A stretch of 64,000 nucleotides of DNA from Muribaculaceae bacterium (lineage in GTDB: Bacteria; Bacteroidota; Bacteroidia; Bacteroidales; Muribaculaceae). Position numbers and translations under genes: made by a program. This document shows positions 32,922 through 42,755 of this stretch, piece by piece. The stretch spans positions 62,001-126,000 of the forward strand of contig JAFVPD010000030.1 of NCBI GenBank assembly GCA_017505535.1, in the 5' to 3' direction. Position 1 is the stretch's first letter. The number at the start of each line of letters is the position of its first letter. The notes beneath the pieces are model-generated. The model saw only the letters and a list, made by a program, of their open reading frames with translations, was not told the DNA's origin and did not search any database.

Positions 32922-33512
32922 ATGCTCACATATAACACTCAGCTAAAGAAGCTTGTATTACCGGAATATGGTCGTAATATACAACAAATGGTCGATCATT
33001 GTTTGACAATTGAAGATAAAGAAGAGCGAACTCGTTGTGCCTACTCTATCATCAATACAATGGGAAATTTGTTCCCAAATCTTCGAGATATAGAAGATTT
33101 CAAGCATAAGTTATGGGATCATTTGGCAATAATGTCGGACTTTAAACTGGATATTGATTACCCTTGCGATGTAATTAAACCTGAAAGTTTAAATTCATTT
33201 CCGGAGAAAGTAGATTATTATACGTCTCCTATAAAATATCGACATTATGGACGAAGCATTGAATTGATGATTGCAAAAGCATCGTCAATGCCCGAAGGAG
33301 AAGAACGAGATGCGTTGATTCTATTAATTGCCAATCACATGAAAAAGTTGATGCTCTCGGTTAATAGCGAAGGTGTTGATGATACAAAAATACTAAAGGA
33401 TTTAAGAGAACTATCACATGGCGCAATAAATCTCAATCCTGAGAATTATCATCTGCATGAATTTAAAGAGGCTCCTCAGCAAACGTCAAATAAGCGTAAG
33501 AAAAAGAAATGA
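32922..33512 (+). CDS. DUF4290 family protein
   Basis: This 196-residue Bacteroidota-specific protein starts with the conserved MLTYNTQLKKLVLPEYGRNI and has a basic tail (SNKRKKKK). It is mainly helical and probably cytoplasmic; the family has no established function. Its last 4 bp overlap the rimM start, so it is co-translated with a ribosome-maturation gene. Together with the basic tail this suggests an RNA- or ribosome-related role, as inference only. Confidence 0.85.
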   Translation: MLTYNTQLKKLVLPEYGRNIQQMVDHCLTIEDKEERTRCAYSIINTMGNLFPNLRDIEDFKHKLWDHLAIMSDFKLDIDYPCDVIKPESLNSFPEKVDYYTSPIKYRHYGRSIELMIAKASSMPEGEERDALILLIANHMKKLMLSVNSEGVDDTKILKDLRELSHGAINLNPENYHLHEFKEAPQQTSNKRKKKK

Positions 33513-34036
33513 TTGTAAATGACGAAATCATAGAAATAGGACAAATTACAAAGCCTCATGGAATTAATGGCCAGGTGGTTATCACAATCGAAAGTGATGT
33601 AAATCTGGGTGATTTGTTTTGCGTTATTATAAAAGATGAAGGATTGAATGTCCCCTATTTTATTAATTCAATAAGAACGAAGGGATATAATTCAGCTATA
33701 GTCTCTATAGATGATGTCGCGACAGAAGATGACGCGTTAACTCTATGTGGGAAACCCATCTATGCATTAAAGCGAGATTTAGATATAGAGGATTCTGAGA
33801 TAGAGGAAGATGGATTTTACGCTGTAGATCTTATTGGGTATTCAGTTGTTGAGAATAACATTTTATTAGGCGAGATTACTGAAATAAACGATGCGACTGA
33901 GAATGCGTTGTTTATTGTTACATCTGATAATGGAAATGTATATTATATCCCCATTGCAGATGAATATATCATAGATATTAATACAGAGACCAAAACGATA
34001 ATAATGGACCTCCCTATCGGTTTAATAGATTTATAA
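33509..34036 (+). CDS. rimM: ribosome maturation factor RimM
   Basis: RimM binds the 30S head and S19 during 16S rRNA processing. The 175-residue protein has the N-terminal beta-barrel (EIGQITKPHGINGQVVITIE) and a C-terminal PRC-barrel domain (FYAVDLIGYSVVENNILLG, then NVYYIPIADEYIIDINTETK). Length is normal. In many bacteria rimM lies with trmD and rplS; here it is coupled to DUF4290 and to two uncharacterised genes. Confidence 0.93.
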   Translation: MIVNDEIIEIGQITKPHGINGQVVITIESDVNLGDLFCVIIKDEGLNVPYFINSIRTKGYNSAIVSIDDVATEDDALTLCGKPIYALKRDLDIEDSEIEEDGFYAVDLIGYSVVENNILLGEITEINDATENALFIVTSDNGNVYYIPIADEYIIDINTETKTIIMDLPIGLIDL

Positions 34037-34040
34037 TTTT

Positions 34041-34349
34041 ATGTATAACGAAGAAAAAGCAATAGCACATATACGCGCAAGTTTACCAAAAGAAATTTCC
34101 GCGAAACTTGATGATGATGAATTTATTAACGTAATAGATATTATATTTGACTATTACGAAGATAATGGTATGCTTGATGTTGGTTGTGATGAGTCGGAAG
34201 ACGACGAAGATAACATAATAAGCGGTCTAATATCTCACGTTAAAAAGATGCTAAGCAAAGATCCGTATTCTCAAATCCCCCCTGAGTACATTGATTGTAT
34301 TGTTGAGGCTGAATTGGATTATGAGGATTCAATTTTTGACGACTTATGA
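34041..34349 (+). CDS. small acidic protein, conserved in Bacteroidales, function unknown
   Basis: This 102-residue, strongly acidic protein (DESEDDEDN, ELDYEDSIFDD) has predicted helices and no signal peptide. It lies 4 bp after rimM and overlaps the next gene by 4 bp, so it is part of the same transcript. I recall similar small acidic proteins of Bacteroidales but no name. A cytoplasmic accessory role is all that can be suggested. Confidence 0.75.
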   Translation: MYNEEKAIAHIRASLPKEISAKLDDDEFINVIDIIFDYYEDNGMLDVGCDESEDDEDNIISGLISHVKKMLSKDPYSQIPPEYIDCIVEAELDYEDSIFDDL

Positions 34350-34948
34350 AATTCGGCAAACAATGGGCTTTGTTGTTAATGTTAGTCATAACTTTGTGCT
34401 TGCCCTATGTCATAAAAGCCCAACAAAATCAAGATGAGGGCCTTGAATTTGAGGAAAATCTAAAAATACCGTTCCTCAAAGATAAATATAAAGGAGGGGT
34501 GGTAAGTACTCAATTGGCATTAGGAAAGAGATTGATTAGCAAGGGTTTTGTTGTTGAAACAATTCAAGACGGAACGATATTAATTGTATCCGTCCCCTCC
34601 AATAAGATTTTTAATGCCAATGAAATTGTAATATCGCATAGTGTTGAACTATCAAAATTACGTGATAATATACCAAATCCGAGGTATTATAAATTCCTAT
34701 TGGCAATGCATTGTGATGATACCGGCAATGCTATTTATAAAGATAATATTACAACAGACCGAGTTATATCTATCTACGATTGGTTTTCGGAATATGCAAA
34801 AAATTTTGATGTAATACCTTATGCAATGGCCGATACTGAGCCAATTGTGCCAAATAATTCAATGTTGAATCGTTCAAAAAATCGTCGTTTGGAGATTTAT
34901 ATCATACCTAATGAATTGATGATACAACACATCAAAGATAATTATTGA
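34346..34948 (+). CDS. exported protein with a divergent OmpA-like C-terminal domain
   Basis: This 200-residue protein has a signal peptide (about residues 1-25). The C-terminal half has the order of an OmpA/MotB peptidoglycan-associating domain: a strand, ITTDRVISIYDWF as the helix after the usual substrate loop, and SKNRRLEIYIIP at the end, which matches the N-R-R-V-E-I motif of the family. The usual TD.xG...N segment is degenerate (HCDDTGNAIYKDN). It could anchor to the cell wall. It is the last gene of the DUF4290-rimM transcript. Confidence 0.65.
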   Translation: MKFGKQWALLLMLVITLCLPYVIKAQQNQDEGLEFEENLKIPFLKDKYKGGVVSTQLALGKRLISKGFVVETIQDGTILIVSVPSNKIFNANEIVISHSVELSKLRDNIPNPRYYKFLLAMHCDDTGNAIYKDNITTDRVISIYDWFSEYAKNFDVIPYAMADTEPIVPNNSMLNRSKNRRLEIYIIPNELMIQHIKDNY

Positions 34949-35001
34949 AAACTCAAAGGCACTTTTACACCCAATAACTTTCCCTTGTGCAAATAAATGA
35001 C

Positions 35002-35009
35002 TAAATTTG
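35002..35009 (+). promoter_or_regulatory. proS -7 box
   Basis: TAAATTTG lies 33 bp before the proS ATG. A -33 element at the right spacing is not clear. Confidence 0.5.
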
Positions 35010-35042
35010 CACGAATAATCTTGAAAATAAATAAACGAATAT

Positions 35043-36524
35043 ATGGCAAAAGAATTAAAAGATCTCACAAAACGCAGTGAGAACTATTCACAATGGTATA
35101 ATGACCTTGTTGTAAAAGCTGATTTGGCTGAACAATCAGCTGTTAGAGGTTGTATGGTAATCAAGCCTTATGGCTATGCAATTTGGGAAAAAATGCAACA
35201 ACAACTCGACCGCATGTTTAAAGAAACAGGTCATGTTAATGCTTATTTCCCACTACTTATCCCAAAGTCTTTCCTTAGTCGAGAAGCTGACCATGTTGAA
35301 GGATTCGCAAAAGAATGCGCAGTAGTTACTCACTATCGCCTAAAAAATGACCCTGAAGGTAAAGGTGTTGTTGTTGACCCCGCTGCTCGTCTTGAAGAAG
35401 AATTAATAATTCGCCCCACTTCTGAAACAATTATATGGAATACCTATAAAAATTGGATTCATAGTTACCGTGACCTTCCAATCCTATGTAACCAATGGGC
35501 TAATGTGATGAGATGGGAAATGCGTACTCGTATGTTCTTGCGCACAGCAGAATTCCTATGGCAAGAAGGTCATACAGCGCACGCTACTCAAGAAGAGGCT
35601 CTCGCTGAAGCAACTAAAATGTTGAATGTTTATGCCGATTTTGCTGAAAACTATATGGCTGTTCCGGTGATAAAAGGTGTTAAATCGGCCAATGAGCGAT
35701 TTGCCGGAGCGATTGACACATATACAATCGAAGCTATGATGCAAGATGGAAAGGCTCTTCAATCTGGAACATCACATTTTCTTGGACAAAATTTTGCTAA
35801 AGCATTTGATGTGAAATTTATAAACAACGAAAATCAATTAGAGTATGTTTGGGCTACATCATGGGGGGTGTCAACTCGTTTGATGGGTGCTTTGATTATG
35901 ACACACTCTGATGATAATGGACTTGTTCTCCCTCCACATCTTGCTCCAATACAAGTCGTTATTGTTCCTATTTACAAAAACGATGAACAAGCTGCAGAAA
36001 TCAATAGAGTTGTTGAACCTATTCTGTCGGAATTAAAATCAATGGGAATTAGTGTTAAGTATGATAATGCCGATAATAAACGTCCCGGATTTAAGTTCGC
36101 CGAATATGAATTGAAAGGTGTTCCTGTGCGCTTAGCAATTGGAGCTCGTGATATAGAAAATGGCACTGTTGAAGTTATGCGCCGTGATACTTTAGAAAAA
36201 TCAGTGGCTCAGCTTGATGGAATCGCCAATTATGTTAAGGAATTGTTAGAAGAAATTCAAGGCAATATATACCAAAAAGCATTGAAACATCGTGAATCAA
36301 TGACCCGTACAGTTGAAACATACGAAGAATTTAAGGTTGAAATTGAAAAGGGTGGATTCATTTTGGCACATTGGGACGGCACTCCTGAAACAGAAGAAAA
36401 AATTAAAGAAGAAACAAAAGCTACAATTCGTTGTATCCCATTTGATGGAGATAAAACACCTGGAGTTTGTATGGTAACAGGAAAACCATCAACTCAACGT
36501 GTATTGTTTGCTCGTAGTTATTAA
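35043..36524 (+). CDS. proS: proline--tRNA ligase (eukaryote/archaea-like type)
   Basis: This 493-residue class II synthetase is the type without the bacterial editing insertion. It has the N-terminal [16 protein letters not shown], motif 2 with [20 protein letters not shown] and motif 3 ([13 protein letters not shown]). The extended C-terminal zinc-like domain ends in Tyr (RVLFARSY), a hallmark of this type. It charges tRNA-Pro. It stands alone, with a glycosyltransferase gene 23 bp downstream. Confidence 0.96.
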   Translation: MAKELKDLTKRSENYSQWYNDLVVKADLAEQSAVRGCMVIKPYGYAIWEKMQQQLDRMFKETGHVNAYFPLLIPKSFLSREADHVEGFAKECAVVTHYRLKNDPEGKGVVVDPAARLEEELIIRPTSETIIWNTYKNWIHSYRDLPILCNQWANVMRWEMRTRMFLRTAEFLWQEGHTAHATQEEALAEATKMLNVYADFAENYMAVPVIKGVKSANERFAGAIDTYTIEAMMQDGKALQSGTSHFLGQNFAKAFDVKFINNENQLEYVWATSWGVSTRLMGALIMTHSDDNGLVLPPHLAPIQVVIVPIYKNDEQAAEINRVVEPILSELKSMGISVKYDNADNKRPGFKFAEYELKGVPVRLAIGARDIENGTVEVMRRDTLEKSVAQLDGIANYVKELLEEIQGNIYQKALKHRESMTRTVETYEEFKVEIEKGGFILAHWDGTPETEEKIKEETKATIRCIPFDGDKTPGVCMVTGKPSTQRVLFARSY

Positions 36525-36547
36525 TTTTTCCGCACGAAACATCTTAG

Positions 36548-37498
36548 ATGAAACCGCCTATAATAGCTATTGTTGTTCCTTGTTTCAATGAAGAAAAGGC
36601 TTTACCAATAACTGTAAAAACTTTACTTACATTGTTGGAGCAAATGACAACAAAAAGGTTGGTTTCATCTAATAGTTTTATTCTTTGTTGCAATGATGGT
36701 AGCATAGATAATACTTGGAGCATAATAGAGGAATTACATAAAGCCGACAATCGAGTAAAAGGAATTTCTCTTTCGCGAAATTGTGGACATCAGCACGTAC
36801 TTCTCGCAGGGTTAATGACCGTTAAGAAGATGTGCGATGCCGCAATCTCAATTGATGCTGATCTTCAAGACGATCCAGAAGCTATTGAGCAAATGGTTAG
36901 TAGTTTCCATCATGGCAATGAGATAGTATATGGAGTAAGAAGCAGTAGATCTACTGATACTTGGTTTAAACGCACAACTGCTCACGTTTTTTCCTCTTTT
37001 CAAAAGTCAATGGGACTTGAAACGATTTACGATCATGCAGATTATCGACTGATGAGCCAACGAGCATTAGAAATGCTTTCGCAATATAGTGAATCGAATT
37101 TATTTTTAAGAGGAATAATCCCTCAAATAGGCTTAAAGACAGATATTGTAAAATACGAGCGAAAAGAACGAGTCGCCGGAGAATCAAAATATCCGCTTAA
37201 AAAAATGTTGAGTTTTTCTATTGATGGAATTACCTCATTTTCAGCTCGCCCAATGAGGTGGATTTTTTTGACCGGACTTGTGTTGTTGGTATTAGATGTT
37301 ATTGTTGCGCTATATGTTTTAATCTCATATTTTGGGCATCCTACATTATCGGGTTGGCCGTCTATTATGTTGTCAATTTGGTTCTTAGGCAGTCTGATTT
37401 TGATGAGTATAGGTATAGTTGGAGAATACATCGGAAAAATATTTGTAGAGGTCAAACATAGACCAAAGTATTTTATAAAAGAATCATTATTTGATTAA
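36548..37498 (+). CDS. polyprenyl-phosphate glycosyltransferase (GtrB/DPM1-like)
   Basis: This 316-residue protein has an N-terminal GT2 domain (IAIVVPCFNEEKALPITVK; ISIDADLQDDPEAIEQMV with the D-x-D-type metal site) followed by two C-terminal membrane helices (WIFLTGLVLLVLDVIVALYV and IWFLGSLILMSIGIVGEYIG). This plan matches enzymes that load a sugar on undecaprenyl phosphate for transfer outside the membrane. No flippase or GtrC-type gene is adjacent. It is 6 bp upstream of umuD, but a shared function is unlikely. Confidence 0.9.
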   Translation: MKPPIIAIVVPCFNEEKALPITVKTLLTLLEQMTTKRLVSSNSFILCCNDGSIDNTWSIIEELHKADNRVKGISLSRNCGHQHVLLAGLMTVKKMCDAAISIDADLQDDPEAIEQMVSSFHHGNEIVYGVRSSRSTDTWFKRTTAHVFSSFQKSMGLETIYDHADYRLMSQRALEMLSQYSESNLFLRGIIPQIGLKTDIVKYERKERVAGESKYPLKKMLSFSIDGITSFSARPMRWIFLTGLVLLVLDVIVALYVLISYFGHPTLSGWPSIMLSIWFLGSLILMSIGIVGEYIGKIFVEVKHRPKYFIKESLFD

Positions 37499-37504
37499 AT
37501 ATAT

Positions 37505-37951
37505 ATGTCAACCACACAACTCGATATATTTTCGGCCGATGCGTCAACGGCTTTATCGTTACCATATGCCGAATCGGGAATTCAAGCCGGATTCCCCTCC
37601 CCTGCTCAGGACTACATTGACGAATCAATTGACCTTAATCGAGAGCTAATAAAACACCCTGCTGCAACATTTTTTGGTAGAGTTTCAGGGGATTCTATGA
37701 TTGATGAAGGTATTGAAGAAGGTGATATTCTCGTGATTGATAAATCATTAGAGCCAATGAATGATGATTTGGCTGTGTGTTGTATTGATGGAGAATTTAC
37801 TTTAAAACGCATTTCTATAGAAGAAAATAGAATTTTACTATTACCATCAAATCCCACTTTTAAACCAATTGAGATTGTTGCCGATAATCAATTTGTTATC
37901 TGGGGAATTGTAACATATACAATTAAAAAAAATCGTCGCAGACGTAATTAA
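37505..37951 (+). CDS. umuD: UmuD-type S24 self-cleaving protein
   Basis: This 148-residue S24 peptidase has the catalytic Ser in VSGDSMIDEGI (S64), the Lys in FTLKRIS (K101) and an Ala-Gly cleavage site in SGIQAGFPSP (A28-G29). On RecA-stimulated cleavage it becomes UmuD', the partner of UmuC in DNA polymerase V. It has no N-terminal DNA-binding domain, so it is UmuD and not LexA. It lies 21 bp before umuC. No SOS box was recognised, and the LexA site of this group is not one I can search by eye. Confidence 0.92.
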   Translation: MSTTQLDIFSADASTALSLPYAESGIQAGFPSPAQDYIDESIDLNRELIKHPAATFFGRVSGDSMIDEGIEEGDILVIDKSLEPMNDDLAVCCIDGEFTLKRISIEENRILLLPSNPTFKPIEIVADNQFVIWGIVTYTIKKNRRRRN

Positions 37952-37972
37952 AAACAGGAGTATATTACACTC

Positions 37973-39241
37973 ATGATTGGCCTTATTGATTGTAATAATT
38001 TTTTCGTGTCATGTGAACGAGTTTTTAACCCTGCTTTGATTAATAAGCCGGTGGTTATACTAAGTAATAATGATGGTTGTGCTGTTTCTATTTCAAACGA
38101 GGCTAAAGCGTTAGGAATAAAACGAGGAGCACCTTATTTCCAAATCAAAGATATTGCCGAAAAAAATCATGTCTATATTTTATCAGGAAATATAAAACTA
38201 TATGGAGACATGTCATCAAGAGTAATGGCTACATTGTCATCAATAATACCGAACATTGAAATATATTCAATCGATGAAGCGTTTATTGATTTTTCAGGAA
38301 TAAATACGGAATCATTAAATTTAGTTGGGGCAAAGATTGTTTCAAAAATATTTCGAGATACAGGAATACCTACTTCGTTGGGTATTGCGTCAACTAAAAC
38401 TCTTGCAAAAATAGCGAGCAAATTTGCCAAAAAATTTAGAGGATACAATGGCGTATGTTGTATTAACACAGAATGCCAACGTATTACCGCATTAAAACTG
38501 TCTATGATTTCTGATGTTTGGGGCATCGGCCGAAATTTAGCACAAAAAATGTTGTCTAAAGGTATTAATACTGCCGCCGATTTTGCACAATTGCCATTGG
38601 AACGTGTGAGAAATATTGTCAACGTGACAGGCGAAAGAACGTGGCGGGAATTAAATGGCGAATCATGTATCAATATTGAAACAATAGAACCTGAGAAAAA
38701 ACAAATTTGTACATCAAGGTCGTTTGCTTCACCTATATATGAGTTTGACTTATTGGTAAATGCAATATCTTCATTTGCATCAACGGCCTCAAGAAAACTT
38801 CGAGAACAATCATGTTGCGCTGTTTCTCTAACAGTTTTTATTCATACCGATTCTTATAACAATGACATAGCCCAATATTGTAATTCGGCCCATATAACAT
38901 TGGAAGAGCCAACGAATGATACATTAACAATCACCTCTAAAGCAGTTGAGACGTTAAAGAAAATCTATCGATCAAATTATTGTTATAAAAAAGCAGGTAT
39001 TATAATTACTGAAATTGTAGATCAAAATAGTGTACAACAAGTGCTTTTTATCCCTCCAGAGGATCGGAGTAAGAGGAATCGGTTGATGAAAGCAATGGAT
39101 TCAATAAATCAAAACGACTCAACATACAATATGGTACATACAGCCTCGTGTGATCCAGAAATGAGATTGTCACGAAAAGGATTTAATTCACAACAATACA
39201 CTACAAGACTATCAGATATTATAACTATCCGTTGCAAATAA
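37973..39241 (+). CDS. umuC: Y-family DNA polymerase V subunit UmuC
   Basis: This 422-residue translesion polymerase has catalytic acidic residues in IGLIDCNNFFVSCE (D6) and YSIDEAFIDFS (D101, E102). A helix-hairpin-helix region (DVWGIGRNLAQKMLSKGI), the little-finger domain (CTSRSFASPI) and the UmuC-type C-terminus are present. It copies damaged DNA with low fidelity during the SOS response and forms an operon with umuD. Confidence 0.95.
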   Translation: MIGLIDCNNFFVSCERVFNPALINKPVVILSNNDGCAVSISNEAKALGIKRGAPYFQIKDIAEKNHVYILSGNIKLYGDMSSRVMATLSSIIPNIEIYSIDEAFIDFSGINTESLNLVGAKIVSKIFRDTGIPTSLGIASTKTLAKIASKFAKKFRGYNGVCCINTECQRITALKLSMISDVWGIGRNLAQKMLSKGINTAADFAQLPLERVRNIVNVTGERTWRELNGESCINIETIEPEKKQICTSRSFASPIYEFDLLVNAISSFASTASRKLREQSCCAVSLTVFIHTDSYNNDIAQYCNSAHITLEEPTNDTLTITSKAVETLKKIYRSNYCYKKAGIIITEIVDQNSVQQVLFIPPEDRSKRNRLMKAMDSINQNDSTYNMVHTASCDPEMRLSRKGFNSQQYTTRLSDIITIRCK

Positions 39242-39317
39242 ATATCAGAGATAGAGTTATTGATTAATGTTTAGAATAATTCACTTTAGCTGTAGCGATG
39301 CTATTGCAAATTTGTAA

Positions 39318-39325
39318 TATATTTG
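39318..39325 (+). promoter_or_regulatory. -7 box for the HU gene pair
   Basis: TATATTTG lies 16 bp before the ATG at 39342; a -33 match is not clear. Confidence 0.45.
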
Positions 39326-39341
39326 TAGTTAAATTAAAATT

Positions 39342-39617
39342 ATGGATACAAAGCAGATAGTAACGACTCTTTCTAAGAAGATAGGGAGAGAATCAAAAGA
39401 TATTAATTCACTTTTAGAGGCTTTAATATCAACGATAAAAGACAATTCAAGCAATTTAGATAGTATTGCCGTTCCCGGATTTGGGAAATTCATAACAATA
39501 AAAGAAGATGAAAAAATAATCACCGATTTGTCATCGGGGAAACGATTATTATTGCCTCCACAGATTATTTTAAATTTTGAACCAAGTGGCGTTTTAAGAA
39601 AAAAAATCAGTGAATAA
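39342..39617 (+). CDS. HU family DNA-binding protein
   Basis: This 91-residue protein has the HU/IHF fold: N-terminal helices (TKQIVTTLSKKIGRESKDIN), the VPGFGKFITIKED strand pair and a beta-arm region with LPPQIILNFEPSGVLRKKI. The arm is less conserved than in canonical HU, which suggests a specialised nucleoid protein. It is followed 2 bp later by a second gene that begins with the same fold, so the pair arose by duplication. Confidence 0.85.
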   Translation: MDTKQIVTTLSKKIGRESKDINSLLEALISTIKDNSSNLDSIAVPGFGKFITIKEDEKIITDLSSGKRLLLPPQIILNFEPSGVLRKKISE

Positions 39618-39619
39618 TC

Positions 39620-40699
39620 ATGAATGCAATAATAAATCTTCAACAACTTTCAGAGCAAATTTCAGCGTTAACAGGAGCATCTAATTCAACGGCAGAACTC
39701 TTTATTAAGGAATTATTTGCAACAATTTCGGAGGCACTGAGTAAAGGTGAGAGTGTGTCCATTAAAGGCTTAGGGACTTTTCAAGTATCAGAATACCCAG
39801 AGAAAACAGTGTTATTTGCTCCCGACAATGATTTAGCAGAATCAATAAATCTACCTTTTTCATGCTTTGAAGCAGTAGAACTACAAGATGATATTGACTT
39901 TGAAGAGAATATAGAGGATAAGTCATCATCTGAAATTGAAATTAATTCTACCTTGATAAATGTAGCGGAGGATTCTTATGAAAACGATCAACCGATTTCA
40001 GAGGCTGAAGTAGTAAGTTCTAATATAGATTCAACGAAAGAAGAAATAATAACTGAAGAGACCACACAAGAAGTTGAACAAAATTATCCAGAAGAACATA
40101 TTGAGAACGATATCAGCGACGAAGACTCAATAGATGAGACCGCAGATATTGAAGCGCCTTCGCTTGAAGATATTGCAGACCAAAATACAGATGAAAGTAT
40201 TTGTGAGGGCGGTGGATCAAAACGCCGCATTTGGTATATAGCTATGTTATTATTGGGCCTTATTATCGGTTATGTTATAGGTACAATATATCCTTATCAG
40301 AAATTTGTTGAAACAATTACAACTACTCAACCATCTCAAAATATTATAGAATGTGATTCTATTGTTGGAAGCAAACAGGATTCGGTTCAAGTAATTGCTA
40401 TTGATAGTTTGATAACCGATACGATTTCAATGTCAGTCACACAAACTCAAATAACTGACACGGTTTCGACTAATAGATTTTTGACCACAATGTCAAGAGA
40501 ATACTTTGGTGAGATGATATTTTGGGTATATATTTATGAAGAAAATAAAGAAATTCTGGGTAATCCGAATCGAATAAGACCCGGCACTGTAGTTAAAATC
40601 CCATCTGCAGAAAAATACAATATAAATCGTAATGATTCTGCATCACTCGCAATCGCAAAGTTAAAAGCTATGGAAATTTATGCTCCATATGAAAAATAA
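39620..40699 (+). CDS. HU-domain membrane protein with a LysM-like C-terminus
   Basis: The 359 residues contain an N-terminal HU-like domain (about 1-95; IKGLGTFQVSEYPEKTVLF is the HU core), an acidic disordered linker of about 100 residues, one membrane helix (IWYIAMLLLGLIIGYVIGTI, about 204-223) and a C-terminal LysM-like domain of about 60 residues (LTTMSREYFGEMIFWVYIYE, then RIRPGTVVKIPS). Cytoplasmic HU plus an extracytoplasmic LysM domain would let one protein link DNA to peptidoglycan. Such HU-LysM proteins occur across Bacteroidota; their role is untested as far as I know. Confidence 0.8.
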   Translation: MNAIINLQQLSEQISALTGASNSTAELFIKELFATISEALSKGESVSIKGLGTFQVSEYPEKTVLFAPDNDLAESINLPFSCFEAVELQDDIDFEENIEDKSSSEIEINSTLINVAEDSYENDQPISEAEVVSSNIDSTKEEIITEETTQEVEQNYPEEHIENDISDEDSIDETADIEAPSLEDIADQNTDESICEGGGSKRRIWYIAMLLLGLIIGYVIGTIYPYQKFVETITTTQPSQNIIECDSIVGSKQDSVQVIAIDSLITDTISMSVTQTQITDTVSTNRFLTTMSREYFGEMIFWVYIYEENKEILGNPNRIRPGTVVKIPSAEKYNINRNDSASLAIAKLKAMEIYAPYEK

Positions 40700-40775
40700 A
40701 TTTAAGAGTTTACTGTGATAAACTTATGATAGATAAAATTAACATTTGATTTTCACACTTTAAGTAGTTAATATG

Positions 40776-40783
40776 TAATTTTG
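40776..40783 (+). promoter_or_regulatory. moxR-bat operon -7 box
   Basis: TAATTTTG lies 65 bp before the moxR ATG, giving a leader of about 58 nt. No good -33 box is visible; a TTTG at 40745-40748 is 27 bp away, too far. Confidence 0.45.
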
Positions 40784-40847
40784 CGTAGTAAAAACGACAA
40801 AAAGAATAACATATCAATCTAAAATAGAAATTATAACAATCAACACT

Positions 40848-41843
40848 ATGAGTGATTCAATAAACATCAGAGAACTAAATGAACTTGTGGCAAGCAAAAG
40901 TGAGTTCGTAAACCTTGTGACAAAAGGTATGGACCAAACAATCGTTGGACAAAAACATTTGATTGACTCATTGCTTATTGCGCTACTATCTAACGGCCAC
41001 GTATTATTGGAAGGTGTTCCCGGCTTGGCAAAAACATTGGCAATTAAAACTTTGTCACAAATTGTTGATGCAAAGTATAGCCGCATTCAGTTTACGCCCG
41101 ACTTGCTCCCTGCCGATGTAATAGGAACCATGGTATATAGTGCTCAAAAAGAACAATTTCAAGTTAAACGTGGTCCTGTTTTTGCCAATTTCGTTTTGGC
41201 TGATGAAATAAACCGTGCTCCGGCAAAAGTTCAAAGTGCATTATTGGAAGCAATGCAAGAACGTCAGGTGACGATTGGAAGTAAGACATTCCCCTTAGAT
41301 GACCCATTCTTAGTAATGGCGACTCAAAACCCTATTGAGCAAGAAGGTACCTATCCCCTTCCAGAGGCACAAGTTGACCGTTTCCTTTTAAAAGTTATCA
41401 TAGGATACCCAACCAAAGAGGAAGAAAAAGTTATTATTAGACAAAATATTTCTCGTGAATATAAAGAAGTAAAACCACTTTTAAAACCCGAAGAAATAAT
41501 TGAAACTCAAAAAGTTGTAGAGCAAATTTATTTGGACGAAAAAATAGAACGTTATATCGTTGACATTGTCTTTGCGACACGTTTCCCTGCAGATTATAAT
41601 CTCAATGATTTGGTAGATATAATCTCATTTGGAGCATCTCCTCGTGCATCTATAAGTTTGGCTAAAGCATCACGAGCATATGCATTCCTAAGAGGTCGAG
41701 GATATGTAATTCCTGAGGACGTTAGAGCTGTGTGTCATGATGTACTTCGCCATCGTATTGGGCTTACTTATGAAGCTGAAGCTAATAATATTTCAGCTGA
41801 TGAAGTGGTTTCAGACATTCTTGATCAAGTAGAAGTTCCCTAA
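40848..41843 (+). CDS. MoxR-family AAA+ ATPase
   Basis: This 331-residue cytoplasmic ATPase has Walker A (LEGVPGLAKT), Walker B (FVLADEINRAPAKVQSALLE), the sensor motif MATQNPIEQEGTYPLPEAQ and the C-terminal lid. MoxR proteins act as chaperones for von Willebrand factor A partners, and two such partners (batA, batB) are encoded downstream. It is the first gene of the eight-gene Bat-type operon, 26 bp before the DUF58 gene. Confidence 0.95.
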   Translation: MSDSINIRELNELVASKSEFVNLVTKGMDQTIVGQKHLIDSLLIALLSNGHVLLEGVPGLAKTLAIKTLSQIVDAKYSRIQFTPDLLPADVIGTMVYSAQKEQFQVKRGPVFANFVLADEINRAPAKVQSALLEAMQERQVTIGSKTFPLDDPFLVMATQNPIEQEGTYPLPEAQVDRFLLKVIIGYPTKEEEKVIIRQNISREYKEVKPLLKPEEIIETQKVVEQIYLDEKIERYIVDIVFATRFPADYNLNDLVDIISFGASPRASISLAKASRAYAFLRGRGYVIPEDVRAVCHDVLRHRIGLTYEAEANNISADEVVSDILDQVEVP

Positions 41844-41869
41844 TATACATTAATAGTCAATAGTTTACT

Positions 41870-42745
41870 ATGGATGCAAATGAACTTCTAAAAAAAGTTC
41901 GTAAAATTGAAATTAAGTCACGCGGTCTTTCTCAAAATATTTTTGCGGGAGAGTATCATTCTGCGTTCAAGGGGCGCGGTATGACATTCTCCGAAGTGAG
42001 AGAATACCAATATGGAGACGATATTCGAGACATTGATTGGAACGTTACAGCGCGTCAAAACCACCCCTATGTGAAAGTCTATGAGGAGGAAAGAGAATTA
42101 ACGGTAATGTTATTGATTGACGTATCAGGAAGTCGTGATTTTGGAGCTGTCGGCATGGTTAAACGTGAGATGATAGCTGAAATTTCGGCTACGATAGCGT
42201 TTTCCGCAATTCAAAATAACGACAAAATTGGTGTAATATTTTTCTCTAATAAAGTAGAGAAATTTATTCCGCCAAAAAAAGGGAGAAAGCACATATTGTT
42301 CATAATTAGAGAACTATTGAATTTCACGCCAGAGAATAACGGAACAAATCTCTCAGTACCGTTACAATATCTTACTGATGCGATAAAAAAACGCTGCACA
42401 ACTTTCTTAATATCAGACTATATAGATGATAAAGATTACTCCAAAGCTTTATCAATTGCGAACAATAAACACGACGTTTCGGCAATACAAGTTTATGATA
42501 AGCGAGACGCTCAACTACCTAATGTAGGTTTATTGCGCATTTGTGATCTTGAATCAGGTGTTGAACGTTGGCTTGATACTTCATCTGCAAGAGTTAGACA
42601 GGCTCATAGTCGTTGGTGGTATGAGCGCCAGCAAAAAATGGGAGCAATTATGAATAAATGCAGAGTTGATTTAGCTTCAATTGCAACAGATGAAGACTAT
42701 GTTAAAGCATTGATGAATTTATTTCAAAAACGAGGTGTCAGATAA
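41870..42745 (+). CDS. DUF58 domain protein of the Bat operon
   Basis: This 291-residue soluble protein has a vWA-like fold with the signature YGDDIRDIDWNVTARQNHPY, then YEEERELTVMLLIDVSGSRD, in which the D-x-S-G-S resembles a MIDAS metal site. DUF58 proteins normally follow moxR and are thought to be its first partner. It sits 26 bp after moxR. The next gene starts 10 bp after its stop. Confidence 0.93.
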   Translation: MDANELLKKVRKIEIKSRGLSQNIFAGEYHSAFKGRGMTFSEVREYQYGDDIRDIDWNVTARQNHPYVKVYEEERELTVMLLIDVSGSRDFGAVGMVKREMIAEISATIAFSAIQNNDKIGVIFFSNKVEKFIPPKKGRKHILFIIRELLNFTPENNGTNLSVPLQYLTDAIKKRCTTFLISDYIDDKDYSKALSIANNKHDVSAIQVYDKRDAQLPNVGLLRICDLESGVERWLDTSSARVRQAHSRWWYERQQKMGAIMNKCRVDLASIATDEDYVKALMNLFQKRGVR

Positions 42746-42755
42746 TTCAAATAAT

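Noticed and set aside
40745..40748. TTTG as the -33 box of the moxR promoter
   Set aside because: It lies 27 bp from the -7 box, well outside the 19-22 bp seen for the other promoters here.
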